Made by a program: the position numbers and the translations under genes | Assembly (NCBI GenBank): GCA_018971065.1 | Contig: JAGWVC010000038.1 | Span: forward strand, 1-33,957 | Length of the DNA: 33,957 nucleotides | From: Sphingomonadales bacterium | GTDB taxonomy: Bacteria; Pseudomonadota; Alphaproteobacteria; Sphingomonadales; Sphingomonadaceae | Direction: 5' to 3' | In this document: positions 18,214 through 24,591 of the stretch, in pieces | Layout: every line of letters begins with the position of its first letter | Position numbering within the stretch: the stretch's first letter is position 1 | Notes under the pieces: generated by a model | The model's database searches: none | What the model was told of the DNA's origin: nothing | Seen by the model: the letters and a program-made list of their open reading frames with translations, nothing else

Positions 18214-19815
18214 TTACATCCGGAACACGCCGAACTGCGGCCGGTCCGGGATTGGCGCTTCCAGCGCGGCGGCCAGCGCCAGCCCCAGCACGTCGCGGGT
18301 CTGCGCCGGATCGATCACCCCGTCATCCCACAGCCGCGCCGTGGCATAGTAGGGGTTGCCCTCGTCTTCGTACTTCTGCCGGATCGGCGCCTTGAACGCC
18401 TCGGCCTCGCGCTCGTCCCACTTGGCGGCATCGCGGTGCACCGTCGCCAGCACCGAAGCCGCCTGCTCGCCGCCCATCACCGAAATGCGCGCATTCGGCC
18501 AGGTGAACAGGAAGCGCGGGTTATACGCCCGCCCGCACATGCCATAGTTGCCCGCGCCGAAGCTGCCGCCGATCAGCACTGTCAGCTTCGGCACATTCGC
18601 CGTCGCCACCGCCGTCACCAACTTGGCGCCATGCTTGGCAATGCCCTCGGCCTCGTACTTGCCGCCAACCATGAAGCCGCTGATATTCTGTAGGAACAGC
18701 AGCGGAATCTTGCGCTGGCACGCCAGCTCGATGAAGTGCGCGCCCTTCTGCGCGCTCTCCGAAAACAGCACGCCGTTGTTCGCCAGGATCGCCACCGGCA
18801 TCCCCCAGATATGCGCGAACCCGCAGACCAGCGTGGTGCCATACAGCGCCTTGAACTCGTGGAACTCGCTGCCATCGACGATCCGCGCGATCACCTCATG
18901 CACGTCATAGGGCGCGCGCACGTCCTCGGGGATGATCGAATACAGCTCCTCCGCCGCATACTTCGGCGGCACCGGCGCCTTCAGCGGCAGGCCGTGGTCA
19001 TGCACCGGCCCCAGATGGCTGACGATGTCGCGCACGATGCTCAGCGCATGTTCGTCGCTGTCGGCCAGATGGTCGGTCACGCCCGATTTGCGGCTGTGCA
19101 ATTCGCCGCCGCCCAGATCCTCGGCGCTGATCACCTCGCCCGTCGCCGCCTGCACCAGCGGCGGCCCGGCCAGGAAGATCGTGCCCTGCTCCTTCACGAT
19201 CACGCTCTCGTCGCTCATCGCCGGCACATAGGCGCCGCCGGCGGTGCAACTGCCCATCACGCTGGCAATCTGCGGAATGCCCTGCGCGCTCATCACCGCC
19301 TGGTTGTAGAAGAACCGGCCGAAATGCTCCTTGTCAGGGAACACCTCGGCCTGGTTCGGCAGGTTGGCCCCGCCCGAATCGACCAGATAGATGCACGGCA
19401 ACCGGTTCTGCTCGGCAATTTCCTGCGCGCGGATGTGCTTCTTCACGGTCAGCGGAAAGTACGTGCCGCCCTTCACCGTCGCGTCATTGGCAAAGATCAT
19501 GCACTGGCGGCCCGAAACCCGGCCCACCCCGGTGATGATCCCCGCGCCCGGCACTTCGTCGCCATACATGCCGTTGGCGGCCAGTTGCCCCACTTCCAGG
19601 AACGGCGATCCGGCATCCAGCAGGTGTTCCACCCGGTCGCGCGGCAGCAGCTTGCCCCGGCTGACATGGCGATCGCGGCTGCGCTGGTCGCCGCCCAGCG
19701 CGGCCTGGGCAACGCGCTCGCGCAGCTCCGCCACCAGCGCGCGGTTGTGCGCATCGCGCGCCTTCGCCTGCGGATCGTCGAGGTTCAGCGTGGTGGACAG
19801 CACCGGCGCGCTCAT
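18214..19815 (-). CDS. mccB: 3-methylcrotonyl-CoA carboxylase, carboxyltransferase (beta) subunit
   Basis: This 533-residue enzyme transfers carboxyl from biotin to 3-methylcrotonyl-CoA, giving 3-methylglutaconyl-CoA in leucine catabolism. The stretch from [12 protein letters not shown] through [12 protein letters not shown] and [16 protein letters not shown] is close to MCC beta subunits from bacteria to mitochondria and separates it from propionyl-CoA carboxylases. Two crotonase-fold halves are visible: the acyl-CoA half has [13 protein letters not shown], the biotin half [15 protein letters not shown]. The ATG at 19815 has GGAG 8 nt upstream; a GTG at 19824 adds three residues without a ribosome site. 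A 12-codon leader ORF overlaps this ATG. Isovaleryl-CoA dehydrogenase, the usual partner, is not nearby. Confidence 0.96.
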   Translation of the reverse strand: MSAPVLSTTLNLDDPQAKARDAHNRALVAELRERVAQAALGGDQRSRDRHVSRGKLLPRDRVEHLLDAGSPFLEVGQLAANGMYGDEVPGAGIITGVGRVSGRQCMIFANDATVKGGTYFPLTVKKHIRAQEIAEQNRLPCIYLVDSGGANLPNQAEVFPDKEHFGRFFYNQAVMSAQGIPQIASVMGSCTAGGAYVPAMSDESVIVKEQGTIFLAGPPLVQAATGEVISAEDLGGGELHSRKSGVTDHLADSDEHALSIVRDIVSHLGPVHDHGLPLKAPVPPKYAAEELYSIIPEDVRAPYDVHEVIARIVDGSEFHEFKALYGTTLVCGFAHIWGMPVAILANNGVLFSESAQKGAHFIELACQRKIPLLFLQNISGFMVGGKYEAEGIAKHGAKLVTAVATANVPKLTVLIGGSFGAGNYGMCGRAYNPRFLFTWPNARISVMGGEQAASVLATVHRDAAKWDEREAEAFKAPIRQKYEDEGNPYYATARLWDDGVIDPAQTRDVLGLALAAALEAPIPDRPQFGVFRM

Positions 19816-19850
19816 CGTGCGCACTCCATGTCCGAATTCCGGCCCGGCAT
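19812..19850 (-). CDS. 12-codon leader ORF overlapping the mccB start
   Basis: An ATG at 19850 preceded by AGGAG at 7-nt spacing encodes [12 protein letters not shown]. Its TGA overlaps the mccB ATG as ATGA, so ribosomes ending here could restart on mccB. It is in a different frame from mccB, so it is not an N-terminal extension. It contains no Leu, Ile or Val codon, which argues against classic branched-chain amino-acid attenuation. The ribosome site lies inside a strong hairpin. Expression has not been shown; the case rests on the site, spacing and overlap. Confidence 0.5.
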   Translation of the reverse strand: MPGRNSDMECAR

Positions 19851-19857
19851 CGGTAAT

Positions 19858-19895
19858 CTCCTCTCAGCGCGCATTCCTTAGCGCGCTGAAGGGAG
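19858..19895 (-). promoter_or_regulatory. Hairpin masking the leader-ORF Shine-Dalgarno before mccB
   Basis: In the minus-strand RNA the 15-nt arm at 19895-19881 can pair with the arm at 19872-19858: 13 Watson-Crick pairs, one G-U and one C-A mismatch around an 8-nt loop. The 3' arm ends in AGGAG, the ribosome site of the leader ORF. The fold would hide that site. It could instead be a terminator for the upstream response regulator, but no U-tract follows. Confidence 0.55.
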
Positions 19896-19906
19896 CCGCG
19901 TAAAAT

Positions 19907-19919
19907 CGAAACCGTTTCG
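19907..19919. promoter_or_regulatory. 13-bp inverted repeat, candidate operator upstream of mccB
   Basis: CGAAAC-C-GTTTCG is a perfect odd-centred palindrome in the gap between the response regulator stop and mccB, about 92-104 nt upstream of the mccB ATG. It resembles in style the half-sites of HTH repressors. No cognate regulator is adjacent on this side. Confidence 0.4.
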
Positions 19920-19959
19920 CCGGGATGATAGATGCTGTCTATAGCCGGGCCGACGCCCT

Positions 19960-20442
19960 TCAGCCCTCGATGCCGTATCCCGATACCGCGCCGAAGCCAC
20001 TGTCGTCGAACCGGCCGTCGATCACTGGCAGCGCGGAAGCCCGGGTTGCCGCATCGCCCGGCGCGCCGCTCAACCGGGTGTTCACCGCGCGCGTCACCGC
20101 GGCCTCGATCGCGACGTGCGAGAACGGCTTGTGGACCACGCCCACCGCGGTCGGCGCCGGTTCGCTGATCTGGCCCGGGTTGGCGGTGACATAGACGATC
20201 ACCGTGCCAAACCGGCGTGACAGCTCGCGCGCGATGTCGCAGCCGGTCGGCCCGTCGCGCAGGTTGATATCGACCAGCGCCACCTCGGGCTGTTCGGACA
20301 CTTCGGCCAGCCCGTCGCGATCCGACATGATCCCGACCACGCGGTAGCCCGCCGCGATCAGGATGGTCTCCAGTTGCAGCGCAATCAGGAACTCATCCTC
20401 GACGATCAGGACATTGGCAGAATCGGGAAGCGGCGTGTGCAT
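19960..20442 (-). CDS. Single-domain response regulator
   Basis: This 160-residue CheY-like receiver has no output domain. Acidic pocket Glu15-Asp16, phospho-acceptor Asp58 in LVDINL, Thr86 in YVTAN and Lys105 in HKPF are all present. After residue 125 there is only a low-complexity tail. The ATG at 20442 was chosen because the receiver begins right after it; an upstream extension to 20562 has no protein-like character. No histidine kinase is in the window. It diverges from the stress-type small genes and lies under the outward face of a symmetric EcfG-type promoter, with a nearer variant site. A role in the general stress or phosphorelay network, as for other alphaproteobacterial single-domain regulators, is plausible but inferred. 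It lacks the FATGUY motif of that subgroup. Confidence 0.88.
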   Translation of the reverse strand: MHTPLPDSANVLIVEDEFLIALQLETILIAAGYRVVGIMSDRDGLAEVSEQPEVALVDINLRDGPTGCDIARELSRRFGTVIVYVTANPGQISEPAPTAVGVVHKPFSHVAIEAAVTRAVNTRLSGAPGDAATRASALPVIDGRFDDSGFGAVSGYGIEG

Positions 20443-20523
20443 GGTCTGGCGCTGGTACTCTCGACGCGGCAAGCCCCCTGCTCCCCGGCCGGATGCCGGT
20501 TCGCGCGCTGCCCTATGGTCACA

Positions 20524-20548
20524 AATGCCCTGTCGGTGCCCCGGTTCC
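20524..20548 (-). promoter_or_regulatory. Near-consensus EcfG-type promoter toward the response regulator
   Basis: On the minus strand GGAAC is followed after 16 nt by CATT, one change from the GGAAC-N16-CGTT pattern. It would start a transcript about 75 nt upstream of the response regulator ATG. One mismatch in the -10 makes it less certain than the two exact sites nearby. Confidence 0.4.
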
Positions 20549-20658
20549 CCCGTTTGTCGCAATCGTTGGTGGGCGACTCAAGAATCATGCATTGCCGAAC
20601 CATCTTCCAGAAGCGCCAGTTCGTCCACCTTGCCTCCGTCACCTGTCCCACCTTTCCG

Positions 20659-20685
20659 GGAACGGGCCGCCGGAGCCGGCGTTCC
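20659..20685. promoter_or_regulatory. Symmetric, bidirectional EcfG-type stress promoter
   Basis: The plus strand reads GGAAC (20659-20663), 16 nt, CGTT (20680-20683), the exact alphaproteobacterial sigma-EcfG/SigT pattern, about 27 nt before the ATG of the small gene at 20710. Because the site is flanked as GGAACG...CGTTCC, the minus strand reads GGAAC-N16-CGTT just as exactly (20685 to 20661). It points at the response regulator, 219 nt away. Confidence 0.75.
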
Positions 20686-20709
20686 AGAAGCTCAGCAATC
20701 AGGTGACCG

Positions 20710-20988
20710 ATGTCGTTCAACCAGCTCGCTTCCCCGCTTCCGGTCTATGTAGTGGACAAGGGCAAGGGCCTGTGTTTCGCGGTCATCGACTATGGGCCGG
20801 AGCACAACCTGATCTGGGTCACCGCGCTCGACGACAGCGGCGAGATCTGGTGTGCGCCCAATCCGATGGTGCGGATGCAGTCGAACTGGACGCTGGGGCG
20901 CGGCCGTTCGGCGCCCGAGCAGGCTGCCCGCGAATCCGCGCTGCCCACGCCCGCGTTCGGGCCGCGTCCCGTCGCCGGAACCGCATGA
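20710..20988 (+). CDS. Small protein of unknown function, stress-promoter driven
   Basis: This 92-residue protein starts 27 nt after an exact EcfG-type -10, with AGGTG 5 nt before the ATG. Residues 10-55 look like a compact beta-rich domain (VYVVDKGKGLCFAVIDYG, then NLIWVTALD and GEIWCAPNP). The Ala/Pro-rich tail from about 65 is probably disordered. No signal peptide, membrane span or catalytic motif is visible and I do not recognise a family. It is followed by a second EcfG-type promoter and csbD, so a part in general stress tolerance is the best contextual guess. Confidence 0.7.
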   Translation: MSFNQLASPLPVYVVDKGKGLCFAVIDYGPEHNLIWVTALDDSGEIWCAPNPMVRMQSNWTLGRGRSAPEQAARESALPTPAFGPRPVAGTA

Positions 20989-20990
20989 CG

Positions 20991-21015
20991 GGAACCGATC
21001 CGGCGCCCCGCCGTT
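20991..21015 (+). promoter_or_regulatory. EcfG-type stress promoter for csbD
   Basis: GGAAC (20991-20995), exactly 16 nt, then CGTT (21012-21015) is a perfect match to the alphaproteobacterial general-stress pattern. It begins 3 nt after the previous stop codon. It would give csbD a leader of roughly 40 nt. Confidence 0.75.
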
Positions 21016-21063
21016 GATCAGGCGAGGACGAACCTCGCAAAATCAGATATTTGGAGAACCATC

Positions 21064-21237
21064 ATGGGTGCCACTACCGACCGCATCAAGGGCGCAGCCA
21101 ATTCCGCGATGGGCAAGACCAAGGAAGCCATCGGCAAGGAAACCGGCGATGCCCATCTGGCTGCCAAGGGCGCCGCGCAGGACGCCAACGGCAAAATGCA
21201 GACCGCCGCCGGCAAGGTCAGGGACGCGCTCGACTGA
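21064..21237 (+). CDS. CsbD family stress protein
   Basis: This 57-residue, very hydrophilic protein is built from the CsbD pattern: DRIKGAANSAMGKTKEAIGK, then further KGAAQDANGK and TAAGKVRDAL units, rich in Lys, Ala and Gly. GGAGA lies upstream of the ATG at 21064. CsbD proteins are small, abundant, probably disordered or helical proteins induced by general stress; their mechanism is unknown. Control by the EcfG-type promoter fits that. The gene is closed by a strong hairpin terminator. Confidence 0.9.
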   Translation: MGATTDRIKGAANSAMGKTKEAIGKETGDAHLAAKGAAQDANGKMQTAAGKVRDALD

Positions 21238-21256
21238 CGCCAGTCCAGCGTGGCAA

Positions 21257-21291
21257 GGAAAGGGCCGGAGCGCGCCGCTCCGGCCCTTTCC
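21257..21291 (+). terminator. Strong terminator hairpin after csbD
   Basis: A perfect 15-bp stem (21257-21271 with 21277-21291) and a 5-nt loop begins 20 nt after the csbD stop. The 3' arm ends CCCTTTCC and no long T-run follows, but stem length and position make termination likely. Confidence 0.75.
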
Positions 21292-21374
21292 GCATTGCCT
21301 GTCCCAGGGCCCGCACTTCGGCCCCGCCCCCCGATGCTGGACACACCCTCTCAAAAGCGTAATCGTGTTCGGCG

Positions 21375-22058
21375 ATGGACAATGAGACCCTCCCCACCGA
21401 ATTCCTCCCGCTGACATTCGAACGCGTCACCGGCGAGGCCGACAGCCGTGCCATGCGCATAATCGAGGCGGCGTACCACCTGCTCGATCGCCACGGCCTC
21501 GAAGGGTTGACCATCCGCGCCGTGCTCGCCGAAACCGGCCTTGCCCGCCGCGCCTTCTATGACAATTTCACCGGCAAGGACGATCTGGTGCTGGCGGTTT
21601 TCGCGCAGACCATCCGCGCCGCCGCCCACCATTACCGCGAGATTGGCCGCGCCTGTGCCGATCCGGTCGCGCGCATCCGCATGGTCGTCAGCTCGATCGC
21701 GCTCGGCGCCGCCAACATCGACGAGCCGGAGGCCGCCGCCGGCAGCCCGGAACGCTTCCACCGCAGCGCCGCGCTCTCGCGGGAACACCTGCGCCTCGCC
21801 GAAGCCCGCCCGCGCGAATTGCAGGCGGCACTGGCGCCGCTGATCGAAATGCTCGCCGACCTGCTGCGCGAAGCCATCGCCGCCGGCCAGGTGCGCGAAT
21901 GCGATCCGGTGCTGCAGGCCACGCTGATCTACAACCTGCTGTCCACCACCGTACACACCGAACTGCTGACCGAGGAAGCGGGCACGCCCGATCCGGTCTC
22001 GCGCCGCCGGCTGGCCGAAAACATCTGGGAATTCTGCCGCCGCGCGATCGCCGTCTAG
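21375..22058 (+). CDS. TetR family transcriptional regulator
   Basis: This 227-residue protein has an N-terminal TetR DNA-binding domain. The helix-turn-helix lies near 46-72: LTIRAVLAETGLARRAFYDNF followed by KDDLVLAVF, which is textbook TetR. The C-terminal ligand and dimer domain has no recognisable ligand signature. A 15-residue extension precedes the first helix. Its TAG stop lies within the terminal CTAG of the hairpin repeat that separates it from the convergent crotonase gene. Its target is unknown; the convergent lipid arm is a candidate, but TetR genes usually act on divergent neighbours and none is present here. Confidence 0.92.
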   Translation: MDNETLPTEFLPLTFERVTGEADSRAMRIIEAAYHLLDRHGLEGLTIRAVLAETGLARRAFYDNFTGKDDLVLAVFAQTIRAAAHHYREIGRACADPVARIRMVVSSIALGAANIDEPEAAAGSPERFHRSAALSREHLRLAEARPRELQAALAPLIEMLADLLREAIAAGQVRECDPVLQATLIYNLLSTTVHTELLTEEAGTPDPVSRRRLAENIWEFCRRAIAV

Positions 22059-22160
22059 AGCATGATGACATTGGATTGACCAATGTCATCATGCTCTCAT
22101 TGTTGTTGTCGTGCGATTTTTGACAAAAACCGGTTCCCACTTTTTGTCATCGCACTCTAG
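22055..22160 (-). repeat. Two-hairpin interspersed repeat, copy B
   Basis: This is the second copy of the element at 9947-10052, in opposite orientation. The 17-bp stem (22057-22073 with 22081-22097) and the GTGGGAACCGG-loop hairpin (up to 22158) are both kept. The base of the long stem differs from copy A in a compensating way (G-C becomes A-T). Both ends begin CTAGAG and continue alike (13 of 16 outward-read bases agree), like short terminal inverted repeats. The two CTAGs hold the stop codons of the flanking convergent genes. It probably works as a bidirectional terminator. Confidence 0.88.
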
Positions 22161-22918
22161 GATTTTGGGGGCAACCCCGCCGCCAGCCGTTCGCGCAGCC
22201 CCGGTCGGGTGATCAGCGTCAGTTGCCGGGCCGATTCCACCGCGATGTAGCGCGCCAGGTCATCCTGCTCGGCCGAAACCAGGTTGGCCTTCATCAGCTT
22301 CAGCGTCACCGGATCGCGCGCGCACAGTTCCGCCGCCGCCGCCCGCGCCGCTTCGTGCAAGTCCGCACGCGGATAAAGCCGCGTCACCAACCCCATCGCC
22401 AGCGCCTGCTCGCCGGTCTGCCTGGCCGGAAACAGCAGCAGTTCACGCGCGCGGGCCGGGCCCACCAGCCGCGTCAGCGTCCACGCCAGCCCCATCTCGC
22501 CAGCCAGCCCCACGTTCAGGAACGCGGTGTTGAACCGCGCCTCGGCGGTGGCAAAGCGGAAATCGCAGGCCATCGCCCAGCCCATCGCCGCGCCGGCACA
22601 GCCGCCGTCCACCGCCGCGATCGTCACCTGCGGCATCGCGTGCAACAGCGTCGCCGCGTCGAAGATGTCGCCCAGTTCCTCGATCCCGGGGGATGTGCCG
22701 TCTGCGTCGGCCGCCTGCTCCAGATCGGCCCCCACGCTGAAATCGTCCCCGGCGCCGCGCAGGATCACCACCCGCGCATCGCCGGCGGCAATGGTCCGCA
22801 ATGCGGCGTGCAGGTCCACGCACATCGGCAGCGTCACCGCATTGCGTCGCCCCGGCCTGCTCAATGTCACGGTGGCCACCGCGCCATCGCGGCCGACCAG
22901 CACCGGGGCGTCGGTCAT
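22157..22918 (-). CDS. Crotonase-fold enoyl-CoA hydratase/isomerase family protein
   Basis: This 253-residue protein has the crotonase core: VATVTLSRPGRRNAVT near the start, the oxyanion element DDFSVGADL and GAAMGWAMACDFRFA. The two glutamates used by true enoyl-CoA hydratases appear replaced (Gly in GWAMACD, Phe in TAFLNVG). A Glu in GLAGEMG sits near where PaaG-type isomerases have an acidic residue. An isomerase-like or other crotonase reaction is therefore more likely than hydration. The ATG at 22918 overlaps the glycosyltransferase stop (ATGA), tying it to the lipid arm. Its stop lies in the CTAG end of the repeat. Confidence 0.87.
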   Translation of the reverse strand: MTDAPVLVGRDGAVATVTLSRPGRRNAVTLPMCVDLHAALRTIAAGDARVVILRGAGDDFSVGADLEQAADADGTSPGIEELGDIFDAATLLHAMPQVTIAAVDGGCAGAAMGWAMACDFRFATAEARFNTAFLNVGLAGEMGLAWTLTRLVGPARARELLLFPARQTGEQALAMGLVTRLYPRADLHEAARAAAAELCARDPVTLKLMKANLVSAEQDDLARYIAVESARQLTLITRPGLRERLAAGLPPKS

Positions 22919-24069
22919 GCGACCTGCCTCGCGCCACCGCGCAGCGCGGCATAATCGGCAAACAGCCGCTCGAAATGCTGCTCCATCGTCACCACGCCGC
23001 CAAACGGCCCGCGCGGCGGATTGGCCAGCAGCCGCAGGATGGCATCGGCGGCCGACAGCGCCGACCCCGAACGATAGCTTACCCCCGCCCCGCCGCGCCC
23101 GTGGTCCGCCGCGCCGCCGCGATCCGGCACGATCACCGGCACTCCGCTGGCGCGCGCCTCGGCCCCGGCCATGCAGAACGTCTCGGCCTCGCAGCCGTGG
23201 ATCACCGCATCGGCGCTGGCCAGCATCGTCGCGAACCGGTCGCGGTTCTTCTCCGCCCCCAGCAGCCGGATATGCGGGTTGCCGGCAATCTGCCGCTCGA
23301 TCCGCTTCTTCTGGTTGCCGTGCCCCAGCATCACCAGCCCGATCGGCCGCGCCTGGCTGGCCGCCATCACCGCATCGACGATCATCGGCCAACGCTTTTC
23401 CGCCGAAAGCCGCCCGATGCCCATCAGCAGGTGCGCCTCCTCGGGCAGATCGCACAGCTCCAGCAAATGCCGCCGCACGTCGGCGCTGCGCCGTTCGGGC
23501 GCAAACACCCCGGCGGCAATGCCCATCGGATGCAGCACGGTGTTCGCCACTCCGCCCGCCGCCAGCCGCTCGCGCAGTTCGCCGCTGGCGCAGACCACGC
23601 GGTCGAAGCTTCCGCCCAGCCGCCGCAGATGCTCCCAGAACGACCCGAACCCCCGGTCGATCGCCGGGCGCGGCAGCAGCGTCCCGAACCAGCGATAGGC
23701 ATAGGCGGAAAGCGGATCGGCATGCATCACCAGCGATCGCGGCGCGTCACCCTGCCAGCGCGCCACCATCGAGGGGCTGCGCCACGGTGACGAAACCTCG
23801 ACGATGTCGGGCCGCAATCCGTGCAGCGCCGCGTGCAGCGCCGGCTCGTCATCGAAATACCAGTACTTGCGGTCCAGCGGAAACCTTGGCCCCGGAATCG
23901 TCACGATCCGCGCGCCCGGCCCCTTCTCGATCACCTCGTGTCGATCGCCCGGCGCCAGCACCACGATCTCGTGCCCCAGCCGTGGTCCGATCGCCAGCTT
24001 CTGCTCGACATAGGTCTTCACCCCGCCACCATGCGGCGTGTAGAACGCGCAGACATCGACGATCCGCAT
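22915..24069 (-). CDS. GT4-type glycosyltransferase
   Basis: This 384-residue GT-B fold enzyme retains stereochemistry and uses a nucleotide sugar. The acceptor-side loop is PHGGGVKTYVEQ (12-23). The donor domain begins with LLMGIGRLSAEKRW, whose Arg and Lys contact the diphosphate. The EX7E motif is present as ETFCMAGAE. No membrane span is seen, so it acts at the inner face of the cytoplasmic membrane on a lipid acceptor or in the cytosol. It starts 3 nt after the DUF2141 stop and overlaps the crotonase start. With a deacetylase-like gene and a UPF0104 membrane protein upstream, glycosylation of a membrane lipid (hopanoid, glycosphingolipid or another) is a reasonable inference; acceptor and sugar are unknown. 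Confidence 0.88.
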   Translation of the reverse strand: MRIVDVCAFYTPHGGGVKTYVEQKLAIGPRLGHEIVVLAPGDRHEVIEKGPGARIVTIPGPRFPLDRKYWYFDDEPALHAALHGLRPDIVEVSSPWRSPSMVARWQGDAPRSLVMHADPLSAYAYRWFGTLLPRPAIDRGFGSFWEHLRRLGGSFDRVVCASGELRERLAAGGVANTVLHPMGIAAGVFAPERRSADVRRHLLELCDLPEEAHLLMGIGRLSAEKRWPMIVDAVMAASQARPIGLVMLGHGNQKKRIERQIAGNPHIRLLGAEKNRDRFATMLASADAVIHGCEAETFCMAGAEARASGVPVIVPDRGGAADHGRGGAGVSYRSGSALSAADAILRLLANPPRGPFGGVVTMEQHFERLFADYAALRGGARQVA

Positions 24070-24072
24070 CGC

Positions 24073-24591
24073 CTAGTCCCCCTGGTCCGCCGCGCGCAGC
24101 GTCGCCACGCCCAGCCCGTGCCGGTACATCATCGTCACGCTCACCCGGGTAAGCCCGCCGCCCGCGTTCACCCGCGCCAGCGCCGCCTTCGGCTTGTGCA
24201 TCCCCAGCCTCGCATAGCCGGGAAAGCCGACGCCGTCGCTCCACCAGCCGAACTTGTGGTTGCTGTCGCGATCATGCAGCAGGGCGATGCTCCAGGCGCC
24301 CGGCCCCGGCACCCGCACGCACAGCACCACCGACCCGCTGGCGGGAATATCCTGCTCCACCCGCCGGAACGTCTTGCCGGCATTCAGCAGCACGTTGTCA
24401 TCGGCCAGGAAGTCGGCGTCGTTGGCGGGATAGACCTCCAGCTTGATCACCCCCTGGCGATCGCGCAGGCCTTTCACGTCGACCAGCAGCGCCGGCCCGC
24501 CTTCACCGGCGCGGCAACGCCCTTCGGCCTTGCCCAGATCGGGCGAGCTGGCCAGCGCGCCGGCCGCCAGCAGCAGGGGCCACAGCGCCAT
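24073..24591 (-). CDS. DUF2141 family exported protein
   Basis: This 172-residue protein has a short leader (MALWPLLLAAGALAS) and the DUF2141 beta-sandwich pattern: LLVDVKGLRDRQGVIKLEVY, ASGSVVLCVRVPGPGAWSIALLHDRDSN and KFGWWSDGVGFP, with the conserved D-x-N and G-x-G-F/Y turns. It is expected in the periplasm or outer envelope. Function is unknown for the whole family. The ATG at 24591 shares its A with the previous stop (TGATG), so it is translationally coupled to the membrane protein. Conserved placement in a lipid-glycosylation arm suggests a periplasmic lipid-handling or carrier role, which is only contextual. Confidence 0.85.
   Translation of the reverse strand: MALWPLLLAAGALASSPDLGKAEGRCRAGEGGPALLVDVKGLRDRQGVIKLEVYPANDADFLADDNVLLNAGKTFRRVEQDIPASGSVVLCVRVPGPGAWSIALLHDRDSNHKFGWWSDGVGFPGYARLGMHKPKAALARVNAGGGLTRVSVTMMYRHGLGVATLRAADQGD

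Noticed and set aside
20443..20562. N-terminal extension of the response regulator
   Set aside because: The added residues lack receiver-domain pattern and cover probable promoter DNA; the receiver starts right after ATG 20442.
22527..24152. 541-codon plus-strand open frame across the crotonase and glycosyltransferase genes
   Set aside because: Ser/Arg/Ala/Pro-rich shadow of two well-supported minus-strand genes.
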